A DNA stretch of 64,000 bases from Euryodendron excelsum. Lineage: Eukaryota > Streptophyta > Magnoliopsida > Ericales > Pentaphylacaceae. The position numbers and the translations under genes are program-made. Below the pieces are notes generated by a model. It did not search any database. It saw only the letters and a program-made list of their open reading frames with translations, and had not been told where the DNA came from. Of this stretch, positions 31,598 through 43,506 are shown in pieces; the first letter of the stretch is position 1, and every line of letters begins with the position of its first letter. The DNA lies in NCBI GenBank assembly GCA_033060915.1, contig CM065385.1, forward strand, positions 14,962,501-15,026,500, read 5' to 3'.

Positions 31598-34500
31598 TGT
31601 CGCACCCCAATTTTGGCACTGGAGGAAAACACACACAAGTGAAAAAAAAAAAAAACACAGTACTTTCTCGTTAAAACTCATCCTCCTAGAAGGACGAGTG
31701 CGACTAGGTTTGAATTGGAAATTGATTTGAATAAGGGTTTTTGAAAAAGATTTGAAGTCACCACCTAACTTGATTAAGGTGAGTTAGGTCACCTAAAACA
31801 AAGTGCAATCCGAAGATTAAACTTACAGTTTTTGAAAAGGTTTTGGAAAACTTCATCAAGAGGGTTTTTAAGAAAATAGGCTGTTTGGCAACTTTTGAAA
31901 AATTGTAAGCCTTTTTGAAAATAACTTCATTTTGGTCTTTGAAAATAGTAATTCTAGGTTCAAAGGTTGGTTACATGTAGGGAAGATATTCTAAGATCAT
32001 CACCCTACCCCACCATTGCAGTACCTACATATCTATTCACCCTAGGTTCATTCATTTAGAATCTTCGATTGTCTATTGTCCAACTATATCCACTTTGAAA
32101 ATAATTTTAAGAAGAGATTTGACATGATGCATGACATGCAAGTGCAAGAAAAGAATTTGATTTTGAAAATAAATTCGAAAAGAAGATTCGATTTTGAAAA
32201 GGAATTTGAAGAGAATATTTGAAGCTTCAAATAGGTTATGGAATTAGAAATTTGAAACAGGTTGTGGAATTGAAAATTTGAAAAAGGTTGTGACCGCACC
32301 CATGAGGGTTGCCTACGTATCCCTTTGTTGGGAATTAGGTCAGTCGTAGTTCTGATAAGAGTTCGATTGAAAATAGTCAGTTTGAGGTTTTTGAAAATTG
32401 AAAAGGTTTGATTTGAAAAGAATTTGATATGAACTTTGAATAGAAGATTTAAAATTGAACTTGAAGTTGATTTTGACCTGAAGATTTGAAATTGAACTTG
32501 AGGATTTAAAATTGAGAAGAACAACTAGGACTTGATTTGGAAAGATTGAATTGAGTTTTGAAAACATCTTGATTTAAATTGAAGTTTGAAGACCATCTTG
32601 ATTTTAGAAAAGAGTTTTAGAAAAGAGTTGAAACTTCCTAACTTTAGGGTTAAGGTTGAACTAGGGTTTAGACATCCTAGGACTTAGGTAACCTAGGGTT
32701 GAAGCGTGTACTTGAATTGGAAAGATTTGATTTAAACTTTAAAAGTTTGACTAAGGAAAGTTTCGATTTATGAAAGGTTCAAATTAGGAAGGTTGGATTT
32801 AAGAAAGATTTGGAAAGTATTTGATTTGATTTAGAAAACACTTGACTTGAGAAGACTTGTAAAGATTTGACTTGAATATTGGATTTGAAGGAATTTAAAA
32901 AATTAGAGTTTAGGAAAGATTGCATTTTGAAAATCTTTGAAGGTTTCAAAACAGGAAAGTTCCATTTTAGGAAAATGCCAATTTAGGAAGTTTTCATTTT
33001 AGGAAATATTTGAATTTGAAATGTTTTAAATTTGGAAGGTTTTGAATTTAGAAAGATTTAGAAAATTTTAAAATTAGGAAAGATTAAAATTAGGAAATCT
33101 TAGAATTAAGAAAGATTTGATTCTTATTTCCTAAAGTTAAATATTAGATTTTATTTCTAAAAATTGATGATTTGATTTTGTTTCCAAAATTAGAGGGTTT
33201 GATTTGAGTTCCTAAACTAGAAGATTGGACTTAACATAGAATTGGGAAGATTGAGTTTTGAAAGTTTTAGATTTGGACATCTATGATTTGGTGGAAAAGC
33301 AGTTTTTGAAAACTTATGATTTGATGTAGAAAATAGTTTTGGAAACCTATAATTCGAGGCAAAAGAGGAAGTCATAATTTTAAGAAAGGAACTAGGGTTT
33401 TCTAACCATGGATTCTAGGGCTTGACTTGGACTTCAAGACAAAGAGTTTTGAAAAGTGGATCTTTCGAAAAGAGTTTTTAGGAAGTAGATTTGCAAAACA
33501 ATTTGGAAAGAGGTTTGATATGGATTTTTGAAAATCTTTTGAATATCTCAATTTTCTAAAATGATTTTAACCATTAAAAGATTAGAACCATTCTAGGATT
33601 GTGATTTCAAAAACAACATGGATTTGAAATATGGACCATAATGATCACATTGAATATCACACTTTTCTAAAACAACCCTAACCAAGTAATGGCTAGAATC
33701 ATCTTAAGATTGTGGTTTTGATGAAAACAATTTAGGGTTTACATCCAAAATTTGGGCTTTGATCATCGCATTGAATGTAACACTTTCCTAAAACAACCCT
33801 AATTATGGAATGGCTAGAATCATTATAGGAGTGTGATTTCGAAAACAAGTTTGAAAAGGAGATTTTGAATGCAAGTTTTGAAAAAGAGTTTTGATGCAAG
33901 TTTAAAAAAAAAACTTTGAAAACAATTCGGGATGAATGTATGAATATGATATGTACAATGCAATAGGGTCGCGAACATACATGGCTAGGCTTCACCAATA
34001 ATTAAGGGGGTCAAGCTCGCACCATCAAAGGTTGAATTTGAAGAAAGCCCTAGCACAGTAACTTTCAGCAATTCTTCCTAGGCATGAACTAGGGAATCTG
34101 TTATTTCAAGCATTAAAGAAGTGGGGGTAGAGATGGGGATTAAAATAGAAGAAAACCCAAGTGAGTTAGGAGGAAGAAGAGAGAGGGAGGATTACATAAA
34201 AGTAATGGAAAACCAATCTTGTATTCTTCTTGCTTTGATTGCTTGGTTTGCTTTGCTTTTTCTTGAATTTTGGGAGCTTTGAAGTTGTAGCACTTGAGTC
34301 TTTAATACCTTCTTGGAGGCTTGTGTTTGAATGTATATGGTGTATGAAGGTTAGGGTTTGAGTGTATAGAGGCTAGGGCTTGAGGAGATTTGAGAAAATT
34401 AGGGTTTGAGAGGGACTTCGAGCTCTGTTTTAGGAGAGATAGCATTTCTGGACTGAGTTTGTAGACCCTTTTCACGCAGGGGGAGGATTTGTATTTATAA

Positions 34501-36150
34501 ACAACTAAAATAGCCTGGGCACCTATTGCAATGGTGCTTGGGCAAAAAATCCAATGTTACTACTAGAAGTGGCACCAGACCATTTATTGGCTTGACGCCA
34601 CTGCTAGTGGTGCCAGCCACTTAGGAAAGTTCTAAGACAGCAAGAAACGTATCTTTCGACCCTTGGGATGCAAGGCAAAAGATTTATGCGCATGTCCTAG
34701 AGACTACCATGCAACTTTTGTCTTGGTTCCACTAGGAGTGACTCTAGAAAGTCTGGGAATTATCATTAAGGTTTTGAGTAACCGGACTTGAACAAGAATA
34801 GACGAAATCCTCGAGAGAGTGTCTCAGAGGTAACTAGCTTGAGAAGTAATGCCGAAATGTTTGAAAAGGTCAACCGGCCTGCTAGGGAAAAAACAATCAA
34901 TTAAATTGAAAAAACACCGGAATGGACTTGGAGTGACCCGTGAGAAGGCTTGAATGTTGGAAACACTATTAAGAGTGTCCTGGAGGGTTGCCAGTTTGAT
35001 ACCCAAAATCGATGTGGTTGGAAAAGACGATCGACCCACTAGGGGAAAAACGGTTATTTTGAACCGGGTTTGCCGAAATAGACTCAAAATGATCAGGAAA
35101 GGTATTGGAAGGTTGAGAATACTATTAAAAGCATCTTCGGGAGGTTATCGGTTTGATTCCTAGAGCCGGTGCAGTTTTACTAGAGGCGATTGGGTGCCTA
35201 GGGGCAAAATAGTTATTTTGACCAAATAGTTTCGGAATTTGTCCAGAGTCAACTGGAAGGCACTTGAACATATTGGATTGTCTTTGGGGCAATCTTGGAA
35301 GGATGGACTTACCGCCCTGATGACTTAGGTACTTTCTCGAGAAGTGTGCTGGAAAAGGCCCAAGGGGTAGTTTGGTCATTTTTCATCAGAGTTGGCCAGA
35401 AGGCACTGGTGTTGACCCGAGTTTTGAGTGTTTCCATCACTTTAATGGTGTGTGATAAGTTGGTTTTCAAAGGTATCTCATCCTTTGGTAAATGTGCTAC
35501 GGCCAAGAAGAGAGTTTGGTCCCGTGACATAGGGGGTTTGTTGGCAAATTTCAATGTCGACCTATTTATGAGTGTTTCTGCCACTCTAATGGTCCGCATT
35601 TATTCTAGAGACTACCTGATCTCGAGAAGCTGTTAGATGGACTTATCGTCTTAGGGATCAACTTTCTCGAAAGACATGCCGAATAACAGATATTCTACAT
35701 TGGTGGGCTAGTAGGCGCTAGAAGTGAACCATTTTGCCATCTCAGGGACTTGGGTTTTGTCCCAGTTGACAGGTTAGAAGGGATTTACCATTTCGAGGAG
35801 TGTTCTTTGTAAACGTGCTGAATTGGATGGACTTACCATTTGAAGAATCAACTTTCTCAAAAGATGTGCCAAATTGAGTTTGAATGGTCTGAACTGGAAG
35901 TGAAACTGGAATTGAGGTTGAAATAGGGACTTACCATCTTAGGAAGATGTCCTAACTAGAATTGAACCGAGTAATGCCCTAAGGGCATTTTGACCATTTT
36001 GCCTCAGTTGGGCTCGACAAGCCCACGAAGCAATTGATTGACTAGATTTGGTTTCAAAAATTGGTTTTGAATTGAATGAGTTTGTGTCGGTTTGAATGTG
36101 AGTCTGGTTGGGCTGGAGATTGCCGAATGGGCAAAAATAGGATGCTTACA
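31598..36150 (-). mobile_element. LTR F: 3' LTR of Ogre II (4.55 kb)
   Basis: The plus strand begins TGTCGCACCCC and ends GATGCTTACA, next to the polypurine tract. TATA box at 34492-34499. It has two 157-bp units (near 34990 and 35147), one GGCGCC-type palindrome in degraded form (34555-34620), a G-poor tract at about 32150-33540 and only isolated hairpin minisatellite units. Confidence 0.88.
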
Positions 36151-36175
36151 ACTGCCCCTTTTTTTCTGTCTTTCC
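36151..36175 (-). promoter_or_regulatory. polypurine tract of Ogre II
   Basis: On the minus strand, AGAAAAAAAGGGGCAGT lies directly before the 3' LTR start TGTAAGCATCC. Confidence 0.8.
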
Positions 36176-36454
36176 TTTTCGAAGGCAGAAAACAACAAAG
36201 TAAGAGTCCCATGTGTAAGCACCCCATTTTTGACCGCTCGGCAGTCTACACTCCGTCCAGACTTGTTTTCAGGTCATTTCAGGCATATTCCTATTGAATC
36301 CAATTCCCTAGGTCTAAATTCCACCTTTCCATCGCTTCGCGGGCCTGTCAGGCCCAAATAGAGGCAAAATGACCAAAATGCCCTTAGGGGCATTGTCCTT
36401 TCTTATTCCAATTCCGATCCCTCTCTCGAGACAGTTTATTCCTCGAGACGGTCC

Positions 36455-36557
36455 GAGTAGTAAAACACTCACAAAACCGTCGGAGTGGCGGAAACACTCA
36501 CAAAACCGTCAGAGTGGCGGAAACACTCACACAACCGTTAGAGTGGCGGAAACACTC
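36455..36557 (+). repeat. hairpin minisatellite of LTR G, short block (4 units)
   Basis: Three GAGTGGCGGAAACACTC units and one mixed unit, GAGTAGTAAAACACTC. Confidence 0.88.
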
Positions 36558-36639
36558 AAAACCCAGGCACGTCTCTTCGGAGACGATAAGACCCCTTTCC
36601 AATCCCTCTCTCGAGACAGTTTATTCCTCGAGACGGTCC

Positions 36640-37051
36640 AAGTAGCAAAACTACTCACACAACCGTTAGAGTAGCGGAAATACTCCACCGTTAGAGTAGC
36701 GGAAATACTCATAGACCCGTTAGAGCAGCGAAAATACTCATAGAGCCGTTCGAGTAGCGGAAATACTCAACCGTTAGAGTAGCGGAAATACTCACAGAGT
36801 CGTCCGAGTAGAAGAAATACTCAACCGTTAGAGTAGCGGAAATACTCACAGAGCCGTCCGAGTAGCAGAAATACTCAACCGTTAGAGTAGCGGAAGTACT
36901 CACGGAGCCGTCCGAGTAGCGGAAATACTCACAGAACTGTTAGAGTAGCGGAAGTACTCACAGAACCGTTAGAGTAGCGGAAGTACTCTCAAATCGTCAA
37001 CCCCGTCCGAGTAGCGGAAATACTCACACTGTTAGAGTGGCGGAAACACTC
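36640..37051 (+). repeat. hairpin minisatellite of LTR G, long block (15 units)
   Basis: Mostly GAGTAGCGGAAATACTC. Several have GTACTC (GAGTAGCGGAAGTACTC) and one is GAGTAGAAGAAATACTC. Arms GAGTA/TACTC are kept while the loop varies. The last unit switches both arms to GAGTG/CACTC. Confidence 0.9.
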
Positions 37052-37182
37052 AAAGCCCAGGTCAACACCAGTGTCTGTTATCTCACTTCGGTGAAAAATA
37101 ACCAAACTACCCTTAGGACCTTTTCCGAGACTTTCCGGTCAAGATGACCATTTTGCCCCTAGGCATCTGAACGCCCCGGGAA

Positions 37183-37560
37183 CCACACCGGCTCTGGGCA
37201 TTAAACCGGTAACCTCCCGAGAATACTTTTTATAGTATTCTCAATTTTCCTTTACCTTTTCGGACCATTCCGAGTCAGTTTCGGCAAACTCGGTACAAAA
37301 TGACCGTTTTGCCCCTAGTGGGCCGGTCTCCATTTCCGACCACACCGGCTCTGGGTATCAAACCGGTAATGACCCGGGAACACTTTTTATAGTATTCTCA
37401 ATCTTCCTTTACCTTTCCGGACCATTCCGAGTCAGTTCCAACAAACCCGGTGCAAAATGACCGTTTTGCCCCTAGTGGGTCGGTCTCCTTTTCCGACCAC
37501 ACCGGCTCTGGGAATCAAACCGGCAACCTCTGGGAACATTCTAAATAATGTTTCTAGATC
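37183..37560 (+). repeat. 157-bp tandem units (three) in LTR G
   Basis: 'accggctctggg' recurs near 37187, 37345 and 37502. Confidence 0.78.
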
Positions 37561-37819
37561 CCAAGTCTTCTTCTGGGACAGTCTGAGTCTGTCCCGACAG
37601 TTTTCCGGTCCGGTTGACCGTTTTGCCCCTAAAGGCCCGGTCGACCTTTCCGACACATCTTACCCTCACTTTTCAAGTCAAATACCTCCAGGACACTATT
37701 TTAACTGTTCCTGCTCCTTTCCAACCTTCCGGGTCACTCCCGGCTCCTTCAAATCATTCCCGGACTTTCCGGAGTCACTCCTAGTGAAGCCAGGCCAAAG
37801 TTTACATGGTAGTCACTAG
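37457..37819 (+). other. 120-codon sense ORF in U3 of LTR G
   Basis: Same length and end (SLHGSH) as the copy in LTR A. G and A are independent insertions in opposite orientation, so the shared length is inherited from a common source element. Confidence 0.25.
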
Positions 37820-40800
37820 TACAGGCGCCCAAATCTAGTCAAAGATACGTTGCTTGCCGACCTTAATTGTTTCGTAAATGGCTGGTGCCACTAACAGTGG
37901 TACCAAGCCAAAAAATGGCCTGGCGCCACTCCTAGTGGGGCCAGTATAAATTTTTCCCTGGCGCCACTGCAACAGGCGCCAGGCTTGTCTTCCCTCTATA
38001 AATACAGAGTCTCGATCAACGTGAAAGGGGTCTGCAAACTTAATCTAAGAATCCTATATTTCGATATACAGAGCTCGAGCACCTCCAAAACCCTAGCCTC
38101 CTTAGGTTTTCTAAACCCTAGCCACTATACACAAACCCTAGCCTCCTATACACTCATACACTCCTCCATACACTCATACCCTAACCTTCAACCATCCTTG
38201 GAAGACTTGAAGAGCTGCCATCTAAAGCTTGAGGACAACCCTTGAAGACTGAAGAAGAAGATCAAGACGAAGACCGAAGATTGAAGACCGCACGGCGCGC
38301 AAATTAAAGAAGATACAAGGTAGGCTTTCTCTTTAATTTTCCGCACTTCCCCCCTCTCTCTTCTCTCTCCAACCCACTTGGGTTTTCTCTATTTTAATCC
38401 CCCATCTCTTTCCCCCCCTTTCTTTGCATGCTTGAAACAAGGGGACTCCCGGTCCATGTGTAGGATTAGACTATGGGAGAGTCACCGTGTCGGGGGCTTT
38501 CTTCTAGTCTAACCAAAGACCACGTGGGTCCGGCCCCCTTGATTATGTGGTGAAGCCTTAGCCTTGTATGTTCACGACCCCAAATTGCATTGTGCATATC
38601 ATAGTCTTGCATCTTCCAAAATTCGTTTTCAAACTCGTTTCCAAAACCATTTTCAAACTTGTTTTCAAAATTGCATCAAAATCCCTTTTTCAGAAACTTG
38701 TTTTCAAAACCACAATTCTAGGGTGATTCTAGCCTTTCCATGGCTAGGGTTGCTTTAGGAAAGTGTTATATTAAAAGTGACCTTTTGGTCTATATTTTCA
38801 AACCTTGTTTTCAAAACCATTTTCTTAAAGTGGTTTTAGCCTTCTTATGGTTAGAATCGCTTTAGGAAAGTGAGATGTTTTTATCCCTTCTAGAAAGCTC
38901 TCTTTTCAAAAATCTCTTCCTAAAAATCTCTTTTTCAACATACTTTCCTAAAACTCTCGTCTTCAAAATTGTTTTCAAAAAACTCCCTTCTAAAATCTAT
39001 TTTTCAAAACTCTTTTTTTTTCAACTCCTTTCCAAACTCCTTTCCCCAAAATCCACTTTCTAAAATCACTCCCTAGATTCATTTTCTAAAAACTCTCTCC
39101 AAAAATCTTTCCAAAAAAACTCCCTTTCCAAAATCTTCCTTCTAGAAATTCCCCTCTAGGATTTTCCTTCCAAAAACTCCCTCTTCAAACACACTTTCCA
39201 AAAGCTCCTTCCTAGGATTCCCTTCTAGAAAATCTACGTTTCTAAAAACACACTTTCCAAAAACTCTTTTCTTAGAGCCCAAGTCAAGCCTTAGAGCCCA
39301 CAATTAGGAAACCCTAATTTTCTTTCCAAAAACATGATTTTCAAACTTTGCCCCAAACCTAGGTTTCCAAAATCTTTTGTTTTCTACATCAAAACTGTAC
39401 ATGTTTTCAAAACCTCTTTTCTACGTCAAAACAACAATTTTCCAAATCTAGAGTTTCTAGAATTTCCCTTTCCAAATCCTAGCCAAATCCTACCTTCCCT
39501 TTAGGAAACCAAATCCAATCTCCCCGTTTAGGAAACTAGATCCCGTCCTCCGTTTTAGGAAACAAAATCCAACCTTTCTCTTTTAGAAACCAAATCCAAT
39601 CCCTTCCTAATCCAAATCTTTCCTAATTCCAATCCTTCCTAATCTTCCACTTTCCTAAATCTTAAGTTTCCAAAACTTGAACATAAAAATCTTTCCTAAA
39701 TTTTAAAAACTCAACTTTCAAATCTTTCCTAATTCAACCCTTTCCTAATTCTACCCTCTTTTCAAATCTTAACTTCTTAAATCTAAGTTTTCAAACCTTT
39801 CCTAAACTCAAGCTTTTCCTAATTTCAAGATTTTCTAAAACTCTAAAACTTTCTAAATCCTAAACTTTCTAAATTTCAAATCTTTCTAAAATTCTAAGCT
39901 TCCAAATTCAAAACTTTCTAAATTTGAAACCTTCTTAAGTTAAATCTTTCTAAACCTAAAAACTTTCTAAATTCTAAACTTTTCAAAACTTCAAAATGTT
40001 TTCAAATCTAGAACTTTTCTAAATTCAAAACTTTCTAAATTCAAGACTTTCTTAAGTTGAAATTTCCTTTTTTTCAAACATTTCCTAAATTGAAAACTTT
40101 CCTTTTTCAAACCTTTCCCAAAACGAAACTTTTCTTATTTTCAAAACTTCCTTGTTTTCAAAGCTTTCCAAATTCAAAACTTCCCTTTTTCAAAACATTT
40201 CTAAAATCAAAACTTTCCGATTTTCAAAACTTTCCTAATTTGGGAACTTTCCTAATTTGAAAACCTTTCCTTTTTTGAAAACTTTCCTAAACCTAAAACT
40301 TTCCTAATTTCAAAACTTTCCGAAAACGAAACCTTCCTAAAATGGACCTTTCCTAATTCGAATATTTTCTAAAATCCAATCTTTCTAAATCTTCCAAATC
40401 CAACATTCCAATCCAATCTTTCTTAATCTCAAGTCTTCCCTAGGTCTCCTATTTTTCCTAAGTCTAGGTTTCCTAAACCTCTATCTTTCCAAAACCAAGT
40501 CTTTCCAAAATCAATCTCTTCAAATCAAAGTCCAATCTTTTCAATTTCAATTTCCAATCTCCTCTTCTAATCTCAAATCAAATCCAATTTTCAATTCAAT
40601 TTCTTTTTTCCAATTCAATCTCTTTCTTTCAAATCAACCCTTCTCTTTTCAATCGGACTCCGGTCCGAACTACGACTGACCTGATTCCCCCAAAGGGATA
40701 CGTAGGCAACCTTCATAGGTGCGGTCACAATACTTTTCAAACTTTCAATTCCACCCTCATGGGTGCGGTTTCCAAAATCTTTTCAAATCTCAAAATTCCA

Positions 40801-41304
40801 ATCTAATCTCAAATTTCAATTTCAAAACTTCTATTTTCAAATTTCTACTTTCAATTTTCAAACTTTCCAATTTCAATTCTATTTCTTCAAATCTATTTCA
40901 AATCAAAGCAATCTCTTTTCAAATCTATTTTTCAATTCTTTTCTATTGCTTGCATATCATGCATCATAGTTTTCAAACATTGTTTTTCAAAGTGAATAGG
41001 GTTGTCCATTAGTTAATTAAAGGCTCTCATAGGTGAATCTAGGGTAGATTGACATGTAGGTACCGAAAGGGCGGGGTAGGGTGATAGCTTAGTGCGTCTT
41101 CCCTACACGTAACCAACCTCCGAACCTAAGATCGCTGATTTCAAAGACCAAAATGAGTCATTTTTCTAAAAAAGGGCTAAATGTTTTCCAAAGGTTGCCA
41201 AACAACCTGTTTTCCTAAAAACTCTCTCTTGAGGAGGTATTTTCAAAAACCTTTTTCCAAAAACCCTAAGTATAGTCTTCGGATTATTCTTAGTTTTTAG
41301 GTGA

Positions 41305-41339
41305 CCTAACTCACCTTAATCAAGTTAGGTGGCGACTCC
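41305..41339 (+). other. hairpin plus internal PBS-like decamer near the 3' end of LTR G
   Basis: CCTAACT-N11-AGTTAGG (41305-41329) is followed at once by TGGCGACTCC (41330-41339), the first ten bases of the true primer-binding site, in the same orientation, 150 bp before the LTR end. The decamer is exact in A, C, D, E and G. B, H and I have one change and F two. Confidence 0.7.
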
Positions 41340-41489
41340 GAACCTTTTTCGAAAGCCCTTTATTCAACCTATTTTCAATTCAAACCTAGTCGCACTCATT
41401 CTTCTAGGAGGGTGAGTTCTAACGAGAGAGTACAGCATTTTTTCCACTTGGGTGAGTATTCCTCGAGTGCGAAAAATCTGGGCACGACA

Positions 41490-43506
41490 CCATGTTGACC
41501 ACGAGGCGATAGGAGGGATGAAATTTGAAAATCTTTGAAGCTTGGAGCTTGACAATGGCAATTTGGGCCAAGGGGGTGTTTGAAATCATAGTTTGGAAGG
41601 AAAAAGGGCTGAATTGGCCAAAATTTGACTGCGGTATCACTACAGGCTTAAAATTGCCTTGGTGCCACTGCTTGGGATTAAAACCAAAAATCTTCTAATT
41701 CGAACCATATTAGGGTTTGTGAGAGATTTCGTGTGTTTTGTAAGAAGGGAGTCTTGAGCATTGAAGGGGTGATCTTGGGGACACCAGAGAGTTACCTAAA
41801 GTGGTTACCATCATCGGAATTATTGTCGGAGAAGAAGATTTCGCCGAATAACTCTAATACATGAGTTTTTTTGTTTTTGGTTGATTTTGATGTGAAGAAT
41901 TCCATTTGAGTCGTGGAAATAGTCAAAATTGATATTTTGATATGTTTTGAATGCTTTGGTGATGTTATTTCTGCATTTTGATGGTTGCTTGATTAAGTTT
42001 TGGTAGTTTTGCTTGTTTATGTAAAAGAGATTTCTGCAGGATTTGGGGGTTTGCCCCTATACTCTTGGGTATCGAGTTTTTTGGCTAGATTTTTGTATCA
42101 TGTGTCTTAGAAAAATGTGTTGGACAGTCATATAAAATTTTGTGATTTTCTAAAAACTTTTTGAATTTTTTATTTTTTAAAAAATAAGAAATAGTTAAAA
42201 AAATAAGAAAAATTGAGAAATTGATGGAAATGTTTGAATTTAACCTTTAGAAAAATATGAAAATATTTTAGAAATTTCTTGAAGTAGTTTTGAAATATTT
42301 TTGCCACAATTTCGAAAGCCCTTGAATTTTTGGAAAAATAGAACAGGAGTTTGAAAGTTTGAAAATATTGGGAATATGCACAGATTGTTTTATGTGTCAG
42401 TGCTATGTAATTGTGATGTCATGTGGTGCATGGCTTGTGTGTTGTGGCAATGTTTTGGGCGTTGTGAGGACTATTTACAAACGAGACTCTGCCAAAATTT
42501 TTCAAAATTAAAGAGAGAGTTAGAAATTTTTTTAAATGAAATCTTTTTTAAGGGAAAAGATATAAAATCTTTGAAGGTGAGGCCTTTTTGGTAGAGAAGG
42601 CCTTGAGAAAGTCGACTTGAAATTTTTAAAATGAAGAAGGAGTTGGAAATTTTGGAATGAAAACCTTTTAAAGAAAAAGTAAGCCAAATGTGGGGCCTTT
42701 TTGACAGAGAAGGCCCTAAGAAACTCACGAGATCTAGAATAAAACTGTAGAAAGGAAAACTTAGAGCGAAAAACTTAGAAAATTTTTGAAAATGGATTTT
42801 GAATTTGGAAACCTTGGAAATTGATAAAAATTTTGGAAGAAAGAATTTTTGAGGATTGAAACCTTGAGAATTTCTGAGGATTGATTTTGAATAGAACTTT
42901 TTGAAGGAAAAAGTTTCAGAAAACCTTGAAACTTGATTGGAACAAAAACTTTTTGAAGGAGAAGCTTAGAAAAGTCTAAGACGGATTTTGATTGAACTCT
43001 TTGAGATTTGATTTTGAAAATGAACTTTTGATTTTGAAATGACTTTGAAAAAGGAAGGCTAAAAGACCTAGGAATTGATTTTAAGATAACCTTTTAGGAG
43101 GAAAAAGTTTAGAAAATATTTTGATTTGAAACTTGGACAAAACGTGTAGAAATTTTGTTTTGATTTGAAACTATGAACATTTGAAGGCAATATGTTTAAA
43201 AAATTCATTTTGACTCGAAATTTGAACTTTTGAAGACAAAATGTATAAAAAAATTTATTTTGACTCAAGATTTAAACTTTTGTAGACAAAATGTGTAAAA
43301 AAAATTCATTTTAACTCGAAACTTAAATTTTTTGAAGACAAAATTTGTAGAAAATTTATTTTGACTCAAAACTTGAAATCTTTTGAAGACAATTCATTTT
43401 GACTTGAAACTTGAAATCTTTTAATCCTCCTTTTTTTTATATAACTCTTATTTTTTGAATTGTACTTACCATATATTGATATCCTTGCCTTGATTTGGCT
43501 TTCAAG
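41490..43506 (-). other. 3' untranslated region of Ogre II
   Basis: There is no coding sequence on either strand. It holds an imperfect duplication around 'gaggcctttttg(g/a)(t/c)agagaaggcc' (about 42573 and 42685) and a minisatellite at 43130-43425. In element orientation it lies between the antisense ORF and the polypurine tract. This region is known to be hypervariable and rich in tandem repeats in Ogre/Tat elements. Confidence 0.6.
43130..43425. repeat. about 51-bp minisatellite in the Ogre II 3' untranslated region
   Basis: Five to six imperfect copies of 'gacaaaatgtgtaaaaaaa-ttcattttgactcgaaactt-gaacttttgaa', period 50-53 bp, with decaying copies at both ends. Confidence 0.75.

Larger units (their letters stand above)
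36214..41489 (+). mobile_element. solo LTR G (5.28 kb), inserted near the 3' end of Ogre II
   Basis: TGTAAGCACCCC...GGGCACGACA with the perfect TSD CCATG (36209-36213 and 41490-41494). It has the opposite orientation to its host. TATA box at 37997-38004, three 157-bp units, GGCGCC palindromes at about 37881-37982, three AAACCCTAG motifs after the TATA box and a G-poor tract at about 38880-40650. It shares the expanded hairpin minisatellite with A and B. Confidence 0.93.
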
